Shown in pieces: positions 15,988 to 24,528 of a stretch of DNA of 53,833 nt. The translations under genes were made by a program, and so were the position numbers. The stretch spans positions 1-53,833 of the forward strand of contig URRP01000011.1 in assembly GCA_900550375.1 (NCBI GenBank), in the 5' to 3' direction. This DNA comes from an uncultured Alistipes sp. Its GTDB lineage: Bacteria > Bacteroidota > Bacteroidia > Bacteroidales > Rikenellaceae. The first letter of the stretch is position 1; every line of letters begins with the position of its first letter. The notes beneath the pieces are model-generated. The model searched no databases, was not told the origin of the DNA, and was given only the letters and a program-made list of their open reading frames with translations.

Positions 15988-16010
15988 TAGCGCACCGGCC
16001 GTCGCGGCCG

Positions 16011-16328
16011 TCAGATTTCCACGTCGTCGTCCGTCGCCTCCTCTGTCGAGGAGCTCTCCTCCTGAATATCGTCGGCGCCCTTGATCTCGTCGTCGTAATA
16101 TCCCTTCTCCTCCTCGTCTTCGGACAAGTCGTCAATCTTTACGTCGATTTTAACGAGGTAACTGATCTCGTCGGTATCATAAGGAACGGCATAAAAGAAA
16201 TCACCGTTCGGCTTGTCGATACGAATCATCGCATCGGTAAAACCAAGCGGATATTTCTGCTTGACATCCTCCTGTAATTCAGGAGAAAGATTGTGGAAAC
16301 TCGCTACCAAATGTTTCTTATTCACCAT
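16011..16328 (-). CDS. Conserved small acidic protein, function unknown
   Basis: A 105-residue cytoplasmic protein starting at ATG 16328 (MVNKKHLVASFHNLSPELQE); an upstream in-frame start would add 15 unlikely residues. The first 70 residues form a compact domain containing KQKYPLGFTDAMIRIDKPNGD and FFYAVPYDTDEISYLVKIDV; the last 35 are extremely acidic (DEEE, TDDDVEI). The arrangement resembles a conserved Bacteroidota hypothetical family; I know of no function. It is divergent from ligA. Confidence 0.75.
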   Translation of the reverse strand: MVNKKHLVASFHNLSPELQEDVKQKYPLGFTDAMIRIDKPNGDFFYAVPYDTDEISYLVKIDVKIDDLSEDEEEKGYYDDEIKGADDIQEESSSTEEATDDDVEI

Positions 16329-16450
16329 GACTTTTACCCTAAAACTCGTAAAATTTTGTGCAAGTATAAACAAAATTTATCTACTGCCCTCGATCTTCCT
16401 ATTTTTTTGCATTTTTTTTTGATTTTTATGGATGTTCCAAACAAAATGTG

Positions 16451-16458
16451 TAATTTAG
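16451..16458 (+). promoter_or_regulatory. Weak -7 element for ligA
   Basis: TAATTTAG differs from TAnnTTTG at one base and lies 16 bases before the ligA ATG. Confidence 0.35.
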
Positions 16459-16474
16459 CGCGAACAATAAATAT

Positions 16475-18535
16475 ATGGGTATACTCGAACGCATACGCGA
16501 GTTGCGCAGGCAGCTCAACTATCATAACCGTAAATACTACGTCGAAAACGCGCCCGAAATCTCCGATTTCGATTTCGACGGGATGCTGCGCGAATTACAG
16601 GAGCTGGAAGCGGCGCACCCCGAATACGCCGATCCCAACTCCCCCACCGTGCGTGTGGGCAGCGACATCACGTCGGAGTTCCGCAGCGTGCGGCACCGCT
16701 TTCCGATGCTGTCGCTGGGAAACACCTATTCGCTCGACGAACTGCACGAATTCATCGAACGCGTCGAAAAGGAGGTGGGAGAGACGGAGTTCGTCTGCGA
16801 ATTGAAATTCGACGGCACGGCCATCTCGCTCACCTACGATCACGGCCGCCTGTTGCAGGCCGTGACGCGCGGCGACGGCACCGAGGGCGACGACGTCACG
16901 GCCAACGTCCGCACCATCCGCAGCGTTCCGCTGGAGCTGTCGGGCGACGGCTATCCCGACTTCTTCGAAATCAGAGGCGAGATTCTGATGCCCTACGCCT
17001 CGTTCGACCGGCTCAACGCCGAACGCGAAGCGGCCGGCGAACCGCTCTTCGCCAATCCGCGCAACGCCGCCGCAGGGACGCTCAAACAACTGTCGTCGGC
17101 CGTCGTGGCACGGCGGGGACTGGATTGCACGCTCTATCAGCTGGCGGGCGACGATCTGCCCTACGCCTCGCATTGGGAGAACTTGCAGAAGGCGCGCGAA
17201 TGGGGGTTCAAGATTTCGGACCAGATGCGCATCTGCCGCAATGTCGCTCAGATCGACGACTTCATCGCCCACTGGGACGAAGCGCGCCGACAGTTGCCCT
17301 TCCCCACGGACGGCGTGGTGGTGAAAGTCAACCGTTATGCCGACCGGCGGACGCTGGGGTCGACCGCCAAAGCTCCCCGCTGGGCCGTAGCCTACAAGTT
17401 CAAGGCCGAGCAGGCGCTCACCGAGCTGCTGAGCGTCGATTTTCAGGTCGGGCGCACGGGCGCTGTCACCCCCGTTGCGAATCTCGATCCCGTCCAACTG
17501 GCCGGAACGACCGTCAAGCGCGCCACGCTGCACAATGCCGAGCAGATCGCGCTGCTCGACATCCGCCTCGGCGACTGGGTCTATGTCGAGAAGGGCGGCG
17601 AGATCATCCCCAAGATCATCGGCGTCGATCTTACGCAGCGCAAGGCCGACAGCCGACCCTTCGAATACATCACCGTCTGTCCGGTCTGCGGCACGCCGCT
17701 GGTGCGTTACGAGGGCGAGGCGAAGCACTACTGCCCCAACCAGAACCACTGCGAACCGCAGATTCTGGGGCGCATCATCCACTTCATCCGCCGCAAGGCG
17801 ATGGATATCGACGGGCTGGGCGAGGAGACCGTCGAACTGCTCTACCGCAACGGACTGGTTCGCAACGCCGCTGACCTCTACGATCTGCAAGCCGAACAAC
17901 TCGCCTGCCTGCCCCGGCTGGGTGAAAAGTCGGCCGACAACATTATGGAGAGCATCCGCCGCTCGAAGGAGGTTCCCTTCCCGCGCGTACTTTTCGCGCT
18001 GGGCATCCGCTTCGTGGGCGAGACGACGGCCAAGTACCTCGCCTCGCATTTCGGAACGATGGACGCCGTGATGCACGCCACGCGCGAAGAGCTGGTCGAG
18101 GCCGAAGAGGTGGGGCCGAAGGTCGCCGACGGCATCGTCGACTACTTCGCTGACGAAAGCAACCGAGCGCTGATCGAACGGCTGCGCCTTGCCGGACTGA
18201 AATTCGAGGCCGAAGCGCCCCGACTCCGTTCCGACGCGCTGACGGGCAGGAGTTTCGTCATCTCGGGCAAGTTCTCGACACACAGCCGCGACGAACTGAA
18301 GGAGCTGATCGAACTGCACGGAGGACGCAATCTGGCCGCCGTGTCGGCCAACGTCGACTACCTCGTAGCCGGCGACAACATGGGCCCCGCCAAACTGAAA
18401 AAGGCCGAAAAACTGGGTGTCCCGATCCTCACGGAGGAGGAGTTCCTCGCGCTGATCGCCGGCGGCGAACCCGCAGCGGAGGAGCCTGCGAAGAGTGCCG
18501 ACGCCGGAACGGCAGCACAAGGTTCCTTGTTTTAA
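16475..18535 (+). CDS. ligA: NAD-dependent DNA ligase
   Basis: A 686-residue enzyme sealing nicks in replication and repair. Adenylation Lys111 lies in CELKFDGTAI; the Ia domain Tyr pair is in YHNRKYYV; the OB fold, four-Cys zinc finger (CPVCGTPL ... HYCPNQNHC, about 408-432), helix-hairpin-helix repeats (LPRLGEKSADNI, EVGPKVADGIVDYF) and a C-terminal BRCT domain (TGRSFVISGKFSTHSRDEL onwards) follow in order. The BRCT is followed by an Ala/Glu-rich tail. Length matches the family. dapA follows after 26 bases. Confidence 0.98.
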   Translation: MGILERIRELRRQLNYHNRKYYVENAPEISDFDFDGMLRELQELEAAHPEYADPNSPTVRVGSDITSEFRSVRHRFPMLSLGNTYSLDELHEFIERVEKEVGETEFVCELKFDGTAISLTYDHGRLLQAVTRGDGTEGDDVTANVRTIRSVPLELSGDGYPDFFEIRGEILMPYASFDRLNAEREAAGEPLFANPRNAAAGTLKQLSSAVVARRGLDCTLYQLAGDDLPYASHWENLQKAREWGFKISDQMRICRNVAQIDDFIAHWDEARRQLPFPTDGVVVKVNRYADRRTLGSTAKAPRWAVAYKFKAEQALTELLSVDFQVGRTGAVTPVANLDPVQLAGTTVKRATLHNAEQIALLDIRLGDWVYVEKGGEIIPKIIGVDLTQRKADSRPFEYITVCPVCGTPLVRYEGEAKHYCPNQNHCEPQILGRIIHFIRRKAMDIDGLGEETVELLYRNGLVRNAADLYDLQAEQLACLPRLGEKSADNIMESIRRSKEVPFPRVLFALGIRFVGETTAKYLASHFGTMDAVMHATREELVEAEEVGPKVADGIVDYFADESNRALIERLRLAGLKFEAEAPRLRSDALTGRSFVISGKFSTHSRDELKELIELHGGRNLAAVSANVDYLVAGDNMGPAKLKKAEKLGVPILTEEEFLALIAGGEPAAEEPAKSADAGTAAQGSLF

Positions 18536-18561
18536 CGAAATGAAAATATAAACCATACGAT

Positions 18562-19452
18562 ATGAAGCCATCCCTTTTCCGCGGCGCAGGAGCCGCCATG
18601 ATTACCCCCTTCACCGCCGACGGACGCGTCGATTACGAAGCGCTCGGGCGCATGATCGACTACGTCATCGAAGGAGGAGCCGACTATATCGTCGCCCTCG
18701 GCACGACGGCCGAAACACCGACGCTCTACATTCAGGAACGCGCCGTGGTAGCGATGTTCATCGCCAACCAGATCCGCCACCGCGTGCCGCTGGTGATCGG
18801 CGTGGGCGGCAACTCGACCTCCGAGGTGCTGGATCAGCTGCGGGAATTCGACCTGCGCGGCGCCGACGCCATCCTGAGCGTAACGCCCTACTACAACAAA
18901 CCGTCGCAGGAGGGACTGTACCAGCATTTCAAGGTGGTATCGGAGCACTCGCCGCTGCCGATCATCCTCTACAACATCGCCGGCCGCACGGGCGTCAACA
19001 TGACCGCCGAAACGACGCTGCGCATCGCGGGCGACTTTTCGAACGTCATCGGCGTCAAGGAGGCGTCGGGCAACATCGTACAGATTCAGGAGATCATCGA
19101 TCGACGGCGCGAAGGATTTCTCGTCCTCTCGGGCGACGACGGGATCGCACTCGACGTGATGCGGCGCGGCGGCGACGGCGTGATCTCGGTAGCCGTCAAT
19201 GCCTTCCCGCAACGTTTCATGGAGTGCATCGACTTGGCCAAAGCCGGTGATTTCGACGCCGCAGAAGCGGCATTCGCCTCGATGCACGAGGTCGTCGAAG
19301 CGCTCTTCGCCGAGGGAAATCCCACCGGTGTGAAATGTGCCCTGAGTATCATGGGACTGATCGGCAACCGGCTGCGTCTGCCGTTGGTAGCGAGCACTCC
19401 TGCACTCGAAGCGCGTTTCCGGGAGTTGATCCGTACATACGATTTACGCTAA
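18562..19452 (+). CDS. dapA: 4-hydroxy-tetrahydrodipicolinate synthase
   Basis: A 296-residue TIM-barrel lyase condensing pyruvate and aspartate semialdehyde in the diaminopimelate/lysine pathway. The Schiff-base lysine is Lys166 in VIGVKEASGN, Tyr137 (LYNIAGRTG) is the proton relay, and Thr48-Thr49 lie in ALGTTAETPTL (GTTGES in E. coli). The product feeds peptidoglycan and lysine synthesis. It sits 26 bases after ligA and 28 before the DUF4919 gene and could be cotranscribed with them. Related N-acetylneuraminate lyases carry different motifs, so dapA is the better call. Confidence 0.94.
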   Translation: MKPSLFRGAGAAMITPFTADGRVDYEALGRMIDYVIEGGADYIVALGTTAETPTLYIQERAVVAMFIANQIRHRVPLVIGVGGNSTSEVLDQLREFDLRGADAILSVTPYYNKPSQEGLYQHFKVVSEHSPLPIILYNIAGRTGVNMTAETTLRIAGDFSNVIGVKEASGNIVQIQEIIDRRREGFLVLSGDDGIALDVMRRGGDGVISVAVNAFPQRFMECIDLAKAGDFDAAEAAFASMHEVVEALFAEGNPTGVKCALSIMGLIGNRLRLPLVASTPALEARFRELIRTYDLR

Positions 19453-19480
19453 AAAAGCGTTCCTCAAGAAATTGACACGT

Positions 19481-20212
19481 ATGAAACGACTTCTCATCCT
19501 GTCGCTGCTGCTGCCGTTTTTGTCGACGGCAAAGGTTCCCGTGGAGAGCGATATCAAGGCCCGTATCGAAGATCCGGCGTCGGAGCAGTATTATCCGAAC
19601 CTCCGGCTGCGCTACGAGCAGGCCGACTCGACCCTTACGGCCGACGACTACCACTATCTCTACTACGGCTATGCCTACCAGCCGCAATACCGTCCGCTGG
19701 AGACCAATCCGGCCCTCGACCGCTTCTACGAGGCGCTCGCGCGGCTGAATGTCGATGCACCGACCGATGCCGACCTGCAGGTCGTCATCGCCGCCGGCTC
19801 GGAGGCGCTGGAGTCCGACCCGTTCTCTCCGCAGGTACTCAATTTCCTCTCGTTCGCTTATGCGCAGCTGGGCGATACGGCGCAGGCGGCCGCCTACCGC
19901 GACAAAATGAGCCTCGTGCTAGCGACCATCGAGAGTTCGGGCGACGGCCTGACGGAAGAGACCCCATGGCATATCCTGATGTACGCACACGCCTTCGATC
20001 TGCTGGCTGCCAAGAACATTCCGGTACGCGAGAGTTCGATCATCAGCCGCACGGTGGAGTACATTCCGCGCGTCAAGAAGGATGACAACGGCGTGAAAGG
20101 CTACTATTTCGACTACGGCCGCATCTACTGGAAAAAGCCGGAGCAAGGATATAAACGCGAACGGTCGTGGCAGTTCAATAATCTCAAACCGTGGAAAAGC
20201 GATACAAAATAA
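19481..20212 (+). CDS. DUF4919-family exported protein
   Basis: A 243-residue protein. ATG 19481 is chosen; a TTG at 19472 is less likely. The N terminus MKRLLILSLLLPFLSTAKV is a cleavable signal peptide, so the protein is periplasmic or surface exposed. The rest fits DUF4919, a Bacteroidota family with a YYPNLRLRYEQADSTLTADDYHYLYYGYAYQ-like start and TPR-like helices in the middle (SEALESDPFSPQVLNFLSF), ending KPWKSD. Function unknown. Its last 22 bases overlap the next gene. Confidence 0.8.
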   Translation: MKRLLILSLLLPFLSTAKVPVESDIKARIEDPASEQYYPNLRLRYEQADSTLTADDYHYLYYGYAYQPQYRPLETNPALDRFYEALARLNVDAPTDADLQVVIAAGSEALESDPFSPQVLNFLSFAYAQLGDTAQAAAYRDKMSLVLATIESSGDGLTEETPWHILMYAHAFDLLAAKNIPVRESSIISRTVEYIPRVKKDDNGVKGYYFDYGRIYWKKPEQGYKRERSWQFNNLKPWKSDTK

Positions 20213-21693
20213 GGGGACTCGCGCTGGGACTGCTCTGCGCCGCGGCGTTGTCGGGATGTACCTCATCGGAAAATGAATCGGCCCCGCAGCTCACGCTCGA
20301 CAAGGAGCGGATCGTCTTCGACAGTCCTGCCGAGGGCGGAACGGCACAGGCGGTACTCCAAATCGAGGCCGCCCGCCGTTGGAGCATCGGCTTCTACGGG
20401 AATGGGCACGACTGCCGCGTGTCGGTCTCGTCGGGTAGCGCGGGTTCGCATACGGTAGTGGTGGAGACCACCGAAACCAACACGGGACGCGATCTGCACA
20501 GGCTGGGACAGCTGACCGTCGTGCTCGACGACGGCTCGGCGACTCGGACCGTCGACCTGCAACAGCGTCCGCGAACCGCACGGCAAACGCTGCTGATGTA
20601 CTTCTGCGGCTCCGATCTCTACTCTTATTACAAGACCAATCTCGCGGACGTCGCCAAGGCGCTCTCGCAAAACATCCTGCCGCTGGGGCGCATCGTAGCC
20701 TTCACGCAGCCGACTGCCAGCGAGGGGTATGTCGTCGAATACCGTTATGACGAGTCGACGAGCGCCTGCAAGCGCGATACGCTGATCCGCTACGCGCCGC
20801 TGCCCGGCCGCACGACCGATCCCGCAATCATGGGCCGTATTCTCGGCGAAATGGCGGCTGCCGCTCCGGCTGAACGTTACGGACTGCATCTGGCCTCCCA
20901 CGCCAAGGGCTGGCTGCCGGCATCGATCGAAAGTTCGTCGTGGCTGCGCAGCAGCGCCCGTCGCGCTGACGATCTGTGGCGGAAGGTGCCCGGTGCGGCC
21001 GAAACCCGCTGGTTCGGCCACGACCGGGGACGCTATATGGACATTTCGGAGCTGGCGGCAGCGCTCGACGGCGCCGGCATGCACCCCGACTACCTGCTCT
21101 TCGACGCCTGTTTCATGTCGTCCATCGAAGCGCTCTACGACCTGCGAAACACGGCGGACTACATCGTCGCCTCGCCCTGCGAGGTAATGGCGCACGGATT
21201 CCCCTACAATACGGTGATCCCCTCGCTCTTCGCCGACGACGGCGCACGGTACGATCTGGCCGCGGCCTGCCGGAACGTCTACGAATACTACAATGCCCTC
21301 GACTCCTACAAATCGGGGTGCGCGGCACTCACGGTCTGCGACGAATTGGAGGGACTGGCCGCCGCCCTGCGGGCGATCAACACCGGAGCGACGCAGCCGG
21401 TCGATGCGACAGCGTTGCAAAGCTACGACGGTCTGAAGGAGCACCAGTTCTTCGATCTGGAGGAATACGCCCTGTGCCTGACGGCCGACGACGCTCTCGG
21501 CAAAGCGTTCGTGCGCCAGATGGAACGCTGCTTCCCGCCTGCGGGACGGTTCCACACGGCGCAGTTCTACTCGGTCTACAACAACCGCATGAACGATATC
21601 CGCTACTATTCGGGCGTAACGACCTACGCGCCGGCCGCAACCTATCAAAACGAGTGGCAGCAGACGGCGTGGTATGCCGCAACAAAGAAATAA
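20191..21693 (+). CDS. Clostripain-family (C11) cysteine peptidase lipoprotein
   Basis: A 500-residue surface lipoprotein. It begins at GTG 20191, inside the end of the DUF4919 gene, because no later in-frame start leaves the signal peptide (ALGLLCAAALSGC, lipidated Cys23) intact. Residues 31-125 resemble a BACON-like beta domain. The peptidase part begins at QTLLMYFCGSDL; the catalytic dyad is His237 (HLASHAKGW) and Cys307 (FDACFMSS), equivalent to NHGGGW and DACLMG of clostripain. C11 enzymes cleave after Arg or Lys and often self-mature. The overlap suggests coupled translation with the DUF4919 protein. It ends at a strong terminator. Confidence 0.88.
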   Translation: MEKRYKIRGLALGLLCAAALSGCTSSENESAPQLTLDKERIVFDSPAEGGTAQAVLQIEAARRWSIGFYGNGHDCRVSVSSGSAGSHTVVVETTETNTGRDLHRLGQLTVVLDDGSATRTVDLQQRPRTARQTLLMYFCGSDLYSYYKTNLADVAKALSQNILPLGRIVAFTQPTASEGYVVEYRYDESTSACKRDTLIRYAPLPGRTTDPAIMGRILGEMAAAAPAERYGLHLASHAKGWLPASIESSSWLRSSARRADDLWRKVPGAAETRWFGHDRGRYMDISELAAALDGAGMHPDYLLFDACFMSSIEALYDLRNTADYIVASPCEVMAHGFPYNTVIPSLFADDGARYDLAAACRNVYEYYNALDSYKSGCAALTVCDELEGLAAALRAINTGATQPVDATALQSYDGLKEHQFFDLEEYALCLTADDALGKAFVRQMERCFPPAGRFHTAQFYSVYNNRMNDIRYYSGVTTYAPAATYQNEWQQTAWYAATKK

Positions 21694-21706
21694 CAGCTTT
21701 CATAAG

Positions 21707-21742
21707 AAGACGTCCGGCTTGCAAATACAAGCCGGACGTCTT
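21707..21742. terminator. Bidirectional terminator
   Basis: Arms 21707-21721 and 21728-21742 are perfectly complementary over 15 bases (AAGACGTCCGGCTTG arm) around a 6-base loop. It lies between the convergent clostripain and tsaB genes. Confidence 0.85.
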
Positions 21743-21757
21743 CGTTTACCGATTGCG

Positions 21758-22462
21758 CTAAAACAACTTCTTGCGCGAAGTCGTCACGACGAAATCTTTC
21801 AGATAGAAGGGTTCGAAATAGGCCAGATCGGCGAACTCGCCCCGATCGTAAGCTGCCTGCGCCAGCCGCGCCAACCCGCGTGCCGAAGGCGTTACATGCA
21901 CCAGCACGGCATCCGGCAGCATTTCGGCGCACTTCGCCGCACCGTTGCCGAAGATCACGAAAGGTCCCTTTGCACGCCACTCGGCGAAACTCTGCGCATC
22001 GATCACCTCGGCCGACACCTCCGTAAGGGGGTGTCCCTCGGTATCGAAGAGCTGCGTGTAGACCTCCATGCGCCGTGCGTCGACCATCGGGCACAACACG
22101 GCTCGCTCCCAATCCTCGGCCGTGAGAATTCCCGCTTCGTGATCCTCGCGCGCCACCTCGCAGAGCGCATCGAGCGAACCGATGGCGACGAGCGGTTTGC
22201 GCAGCCCGTAGCACAACCCCTTGGCAAACGACACGCCGATGCGCAGCCCCGTGTAGGAACCGGGCCCCTTCCCGACGGCCACAGCGTCCAGATCCTCGGG
22301 ATCGAGCCGGTTCTCCTTGAGAATTTCATCGACGAAAACGCCGACCTTACGGGCATGGTCACGGCCTTCGTCGCTCTCGCGCAGCGAAATCAGCTCACCA
22401 TTCTCGGCAATCCCGACCGAACAGACGTCCGTGCCCGTTTCGATACATAAAATCAATGCCAT
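21758..22462 (-). CDS. tsaB: tRNA threonylcarbamoyladenosine biosynthesis protein TsaB
   Basis: A 234-residue ASKHA-fold protein that partners TsaD and TsaE to make t6A37 in tRNA. The true start is ATG 22462 (MALILCIETGTDVCSVGI); the frame extends upstream into the HAD gene antisense. Motifs: CIETGTD, GKGPGSYTGLRIGVSFAKGLCY, and the central VDARRMEVYT. Length matches the family. Last gene of the smpB-HAD-tsaB operon, 10 bases after the HAD gene. Confidence 0.95.
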   Translation of the reverse strand: MALILCIETGTDVCSVGIAENGELISLRESDEGRDHARKVGVFVDEILKENRLDPEDLDAVAVGKGPGSYTGLRIGVSFAKGLCYGLRKPLVAIGSLDALCEVAREDHEAGILTAEDWERAVLCPMVDARRMEVYTQLFDTEGHPLTEVSAEVIDAQSFAEWRAKGPFVIFGNGAAKCAEMLPDAVLVHVTPSARGLARLAQAAYDRGEFADLAYFEPFYLKDFVVTTSRKKLF

Positions 22463-22472
22463 ATCTATTTTC

Positions 22473-23252
22473 TTATAATACTCCGTAATGCTGGAGCGCA
22501 CGCAGCACGCCGTGGTCGTCGACCGTGGCGGTGACATAATCGGCAGCCTGCTTAGCCGCGTCGACGGCATTGCCCAACGCCACACCGGCGCCCGCATGGC
22601 GGATCATCTCCACGTCGTTGCCGCCGTCGCCGAATGCCATCGAACGGCTCCGGTCGATGCCGTAATGCGTCAGGAAGACATCCATCCCGCTCGCTTTCGT
22701 CACACCGCGCATGTTGATATCGGCCATAAGCGGACTCCACCGGCTCGATACGCATTCGGGGAATTCGCGCATGATCCGCTCCTCCTGCTCGGGCGACATG
22801 AAGACGCACATCTGGCGGCAGGGCGTACGCCGCGCCACCTCGCGCAGATCGGCCACCGTAGGATCGAGCGGCATTCCCAGCGCACCCAGAAACTCGCGCA
22901 TACCCTCGTTCACGCCGCTGGCGATCATCCCCTCGTCGGTCAGCATCGAGACGGGGAAATCCTCCCGCTGCCCTATCTCCAGCATTCGTTCGAGCACCTC
23001 CATCGTAATCGGACGTTCGGCCAGTACCTCACCGCCGGTCGTCAGGCAATGGCCGCCGTTGACCAGAATATACCCGTCGAAGGTCAGCCCTTCGAGCGGC
23101 GGAAGACTCCGCCGGTCACGGCCCGTGGCGATAATTACCTTCGCACCGCGTTCGCGCAGACGGGCGAGCGCCTCGCAAGCCGACACGGGAACTTCATGCG
23201 TTTCGAAACTACGCAGCGTGCCGTCTATATCGAAGAAGAAAATTTCGTACAT
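22473..23252 (-). CDS. HAD-superfamily hydrolase, Cof/YidA type
   Basis: A 259-residue phosphatase of the C2-capped HAD group. The nucleophile motif is FFFDIDGTL, motif II ATGR at about 42-45, and the acidic motif FGDGGNDVEMIR is in the last third. Such enzymes dephosphorylate sugar phosphates or FMN-like compounds; the substrate is not predictable. It lies 5 bases after smpB and 10 bases before tsaB, in the same operon. Confidence 0.9.
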   Translation of the reverse strand: MYEIFFFDIDGTLRSFETHEVPVSACEALARLRERGAKVIIATGRDRRSLPPLEGLTFDGYILVNGGHCLTTGGEVLAERPITMEVLERMLEIGQREDFPVSMLTDEGMIASGVNEGMREFLGALGMPLDPTVADLREVARRTPCRQMCVFMSPEQEERIMREFPECVSSRWSPLMADINMRGVTKASGMDVFLTHYGIDRSRSMAFGDGGNDVEMIRHAGAGVALGNAVDAAKQAADYVTATVDDHGVLRALQHYGVL

Positions 23253-23257
23253 TTCGT

Positions 23258-23722
23258 TTAACGTTTATGGATTTTCATCGCCTTGTCCATCTCGCGGCGG
23301 GCGTCGTTCTCCTTGAGGTATTCGCGTTTGTCATACGCCTTGCGGCCGCGCGCAAGCCCGATGGCGATCTTCACCAGCCCCCGCTCATTGAGGAACATCC
23401 GAAGGCCCACGACCGTCAGGCCGCGATCCTGCAACGCCCGCGCCAGTTTGTTCAGCTCCTTGCGGTTGAGCAGTAACTTGCGGTCGCGCTTGGGAAGATG
23501 GTTGTTGCAGGTTCCCCAGTGATATTCGGCGATATTGACGTTGCGGATCCACAGCTCTCCCTTGTCGAAATAGCAGTAACTGTCCACCATCGACGCCTTG
23601 CCCAGCCGCACGGACTTGATCTCGGTACCTACCAGCACGACGCCGGCGACGAACTCCTCCATGATTTCGTAGTCGAACGTCGCCCGCTTATTGCGGATAT
23701 TTATCGTTTTATAATCGCCCAT
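23258..23722 (-). CDS. smpB: SsrA-binding protein SmpB
   Basis: A 154-residue protein that brings tmRNA to stalled ribosomes. The start MGDYKTINIRNKRATFDYEI and the internal GTEIKSVRLGKASMVDSYCYF, HLPKRDRKLLLNRKEL and KIAIGLARGRKAYDKRE motifs are diagnostic; the tail is basic (REMDKAMKIHKR). First gene of the operon. The tmRNA gene itself is not found next to it. Confidence 0.97.
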   Translation of the reverse strand: MGDYKTINIRNKRATFDYEIMEEFVAGVVLVGTEIKSVRLGKASMVDSYCYFDKGELWIRNVNIAEYHWGTCNNHLPKRDRKLLLNRKELNKLARALQDRGLTVVGLRMFLNERGLVKIAIGLARGRKAYDKREYLKENDARREMDKAMKIHKR

Positions 23723-23814
23723 CTATCTCTCTGGCTTTGAAACAGGTAAAACTTATCTTTCAACTTCCCGCCCGCCGGCGGCCATTCCGGCACTCGGTTT
23801 GCACATAAACGGGC

Positions 23815-23936
23815 GTAAGGCTGGGTGAAGGTAACTAATTCTTTTATCTTTGATATGTTTTACACATCTTTCTGTTTATTTTCTGTTTGCACACGGTATG
23901 CGTAGCGATACGTGTACGACCCAGCCTTACTTTTTT
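23815..23936 (+). ncRNA. Candidate structured RNA or MITE-like element with 12-bp terminal inverted repeats
   Basis: GTAAGGCTGGGT (23815-23826) is perfectly complementary to ACCCAGCCTTAC (23919-23930), enclosing 92 bases, and TTTTTT follows at 23931-23936. Inside, ACACGGTAT (23891-23899) pairs with ATACGTGT (23908-23915) with one bulge. The left interior is AT-rich and contains a perfect TATCTTTG. A closing stem, an open bubble and an inner hairpin followed by a U run suit a small RNA such as a 6S-like RNA; the perfect terminal repeats also suit a non-autonomous mobile element. No clear promoter is seen upstream. Confidence 0.3.
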
Positions 23937-23960
23937 GATGTTCTGCGAACATAAAAAAGT
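23929..23960. repeat. Palindrome, terminator-like
   Basis: Arms 23929-23943 and 23947-23960 (ACTTTTTT.ATGTTC and its complement) surround TGC. T and A runs at the ends would let it act as a terminator in either direction. Confidence 0.5.
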
Positions 23961-23993
23961 CAAAAAGCAATAATTACATTCCCTCCCCTATGT

Positions 23994-24025
23994 CCCCTCC
24001 CTTTAATAAAGGGAGGGGCTTTTTT
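23994..24025 (+). terminator. Strong plus-strand terminator without an obvious gene
   Basis: CCCCTCCCTTT (23994-24004) pairs with AAAGGGAGGGG (24008-24018), followed by CTTTTTT. No protein gene precedes it on the plus strand, which supports a transcript from the 23.8 kb element. Confidence 0.75.
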
Positions 24026-24139
24026 ACAATAGGTCTTTATGTTCTGCGACCTTTTCACCGCCCGCGTTCCGACTCGGGAGTTCCTATCTTGCAAAAATAG
24101 TGACTTTTTCCGAAAATCCAATCAAAATCCGCGCACGTA

Positions 24140-24514
24140 CTATCCCATTTTCACCAGCCAATGGCCCGCATAGAGGGCCAGCAGCCCCGATGCGACGCTC
24201 AACGAGACGTAGAGCGCGAATCCCGGCAAATCCGACTGTCGGAGCAGCAGAAAATTTTCGTGGATAAAGGTCGAGAACGTCGTGAAGCTGCCGCAGAACC
24301 CGACGATAAAGAGCAGCCGAATCTCCTCCGACAACACCTGATAACGCTCCAATACGCCGTAGCACACCCCGAGCAGCAGACACCCGAGGATATTTACGCA
24401 AAAAGTACCCAACGGCAGAGAGAGCCATAGGCTCCCCTGCAACAGCCGCGACACGCCGTAACGCAATACGCCACCGGCGAAGCTGCCGCAGCCGATCAAC
24501 AGCAATGCTTTCAT
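24140..24514 (-). CDS. crcB: Fluoride exporter CrcB/Fluc
   Basis: A 124-residue four-helix membrane protein that forms an antiparallel dimeric fluoride channel. Family signatures: GGVLRYGVSR near the N terminus, FCVNILGC with the pore Asn41, and GFCGSFTTFSTF (72-83) carrying the Phe residues and central Na+ site loop. Length is normal. A fluoride riboswitch fills its leader, ending about 15 bases before the ATG, so fluoride-induced expression is very likely. It is a single-gene channel rather than a two-gene heterodimer. Confidence 0.96.
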   Translation of the reverse strand: MKALLLIGCGSFAGGVLRYGVSRLLQGSLWLSLPLGTFCVNILGCLLLGVCYGVLERYQVLSEEIRLLFIVGFCGSFTTFSTFIHENFLLLRQSDLPGFALYVSLSVASGLLALYAGHWLVKMG

Positions 24515-24528
24515 CCGAACCGAATTTT

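Larger units (their letters stand above)
15531..16010. other. Intergenic region with purA promoter, two minus-strand terminators and a possible sRNA
   Basis: No convincing protein gene is seen in these 480 bases; the 125-codon frame at 15547-15924 (minus) runs through a strong terminator and has poor composition. It contains the purA promoter (15575-15606), an orphan minus-strand terminator (15735-15762), the terminator of the acidic-protein gene (15955-15987), and between those two a stretch of about 190 bases that could encode a small RNA. Confidence 0.5.
23723..24139. other. Hairpin- and repeat-rich intergenic region
   Basis: No protein gene is seen between smpB and crcB. The region contains the long inverted-repeat element at 23815-23930, a palindrome at 23929-23960, a C-rich stretch leading to a terminator at 23994-24025, and two copies of TGTTCTGCGA at 23940-23949 and 24040-24049 about 100 bases apart. 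Confidence 0.6.

Noticed and set aside
23723..24139. tmRNA (ssrA) next to smpB
   Set aside because: No tRNA-Ala-like ends, no CCA and no tag-encoding frame ending in ALAA are visible.
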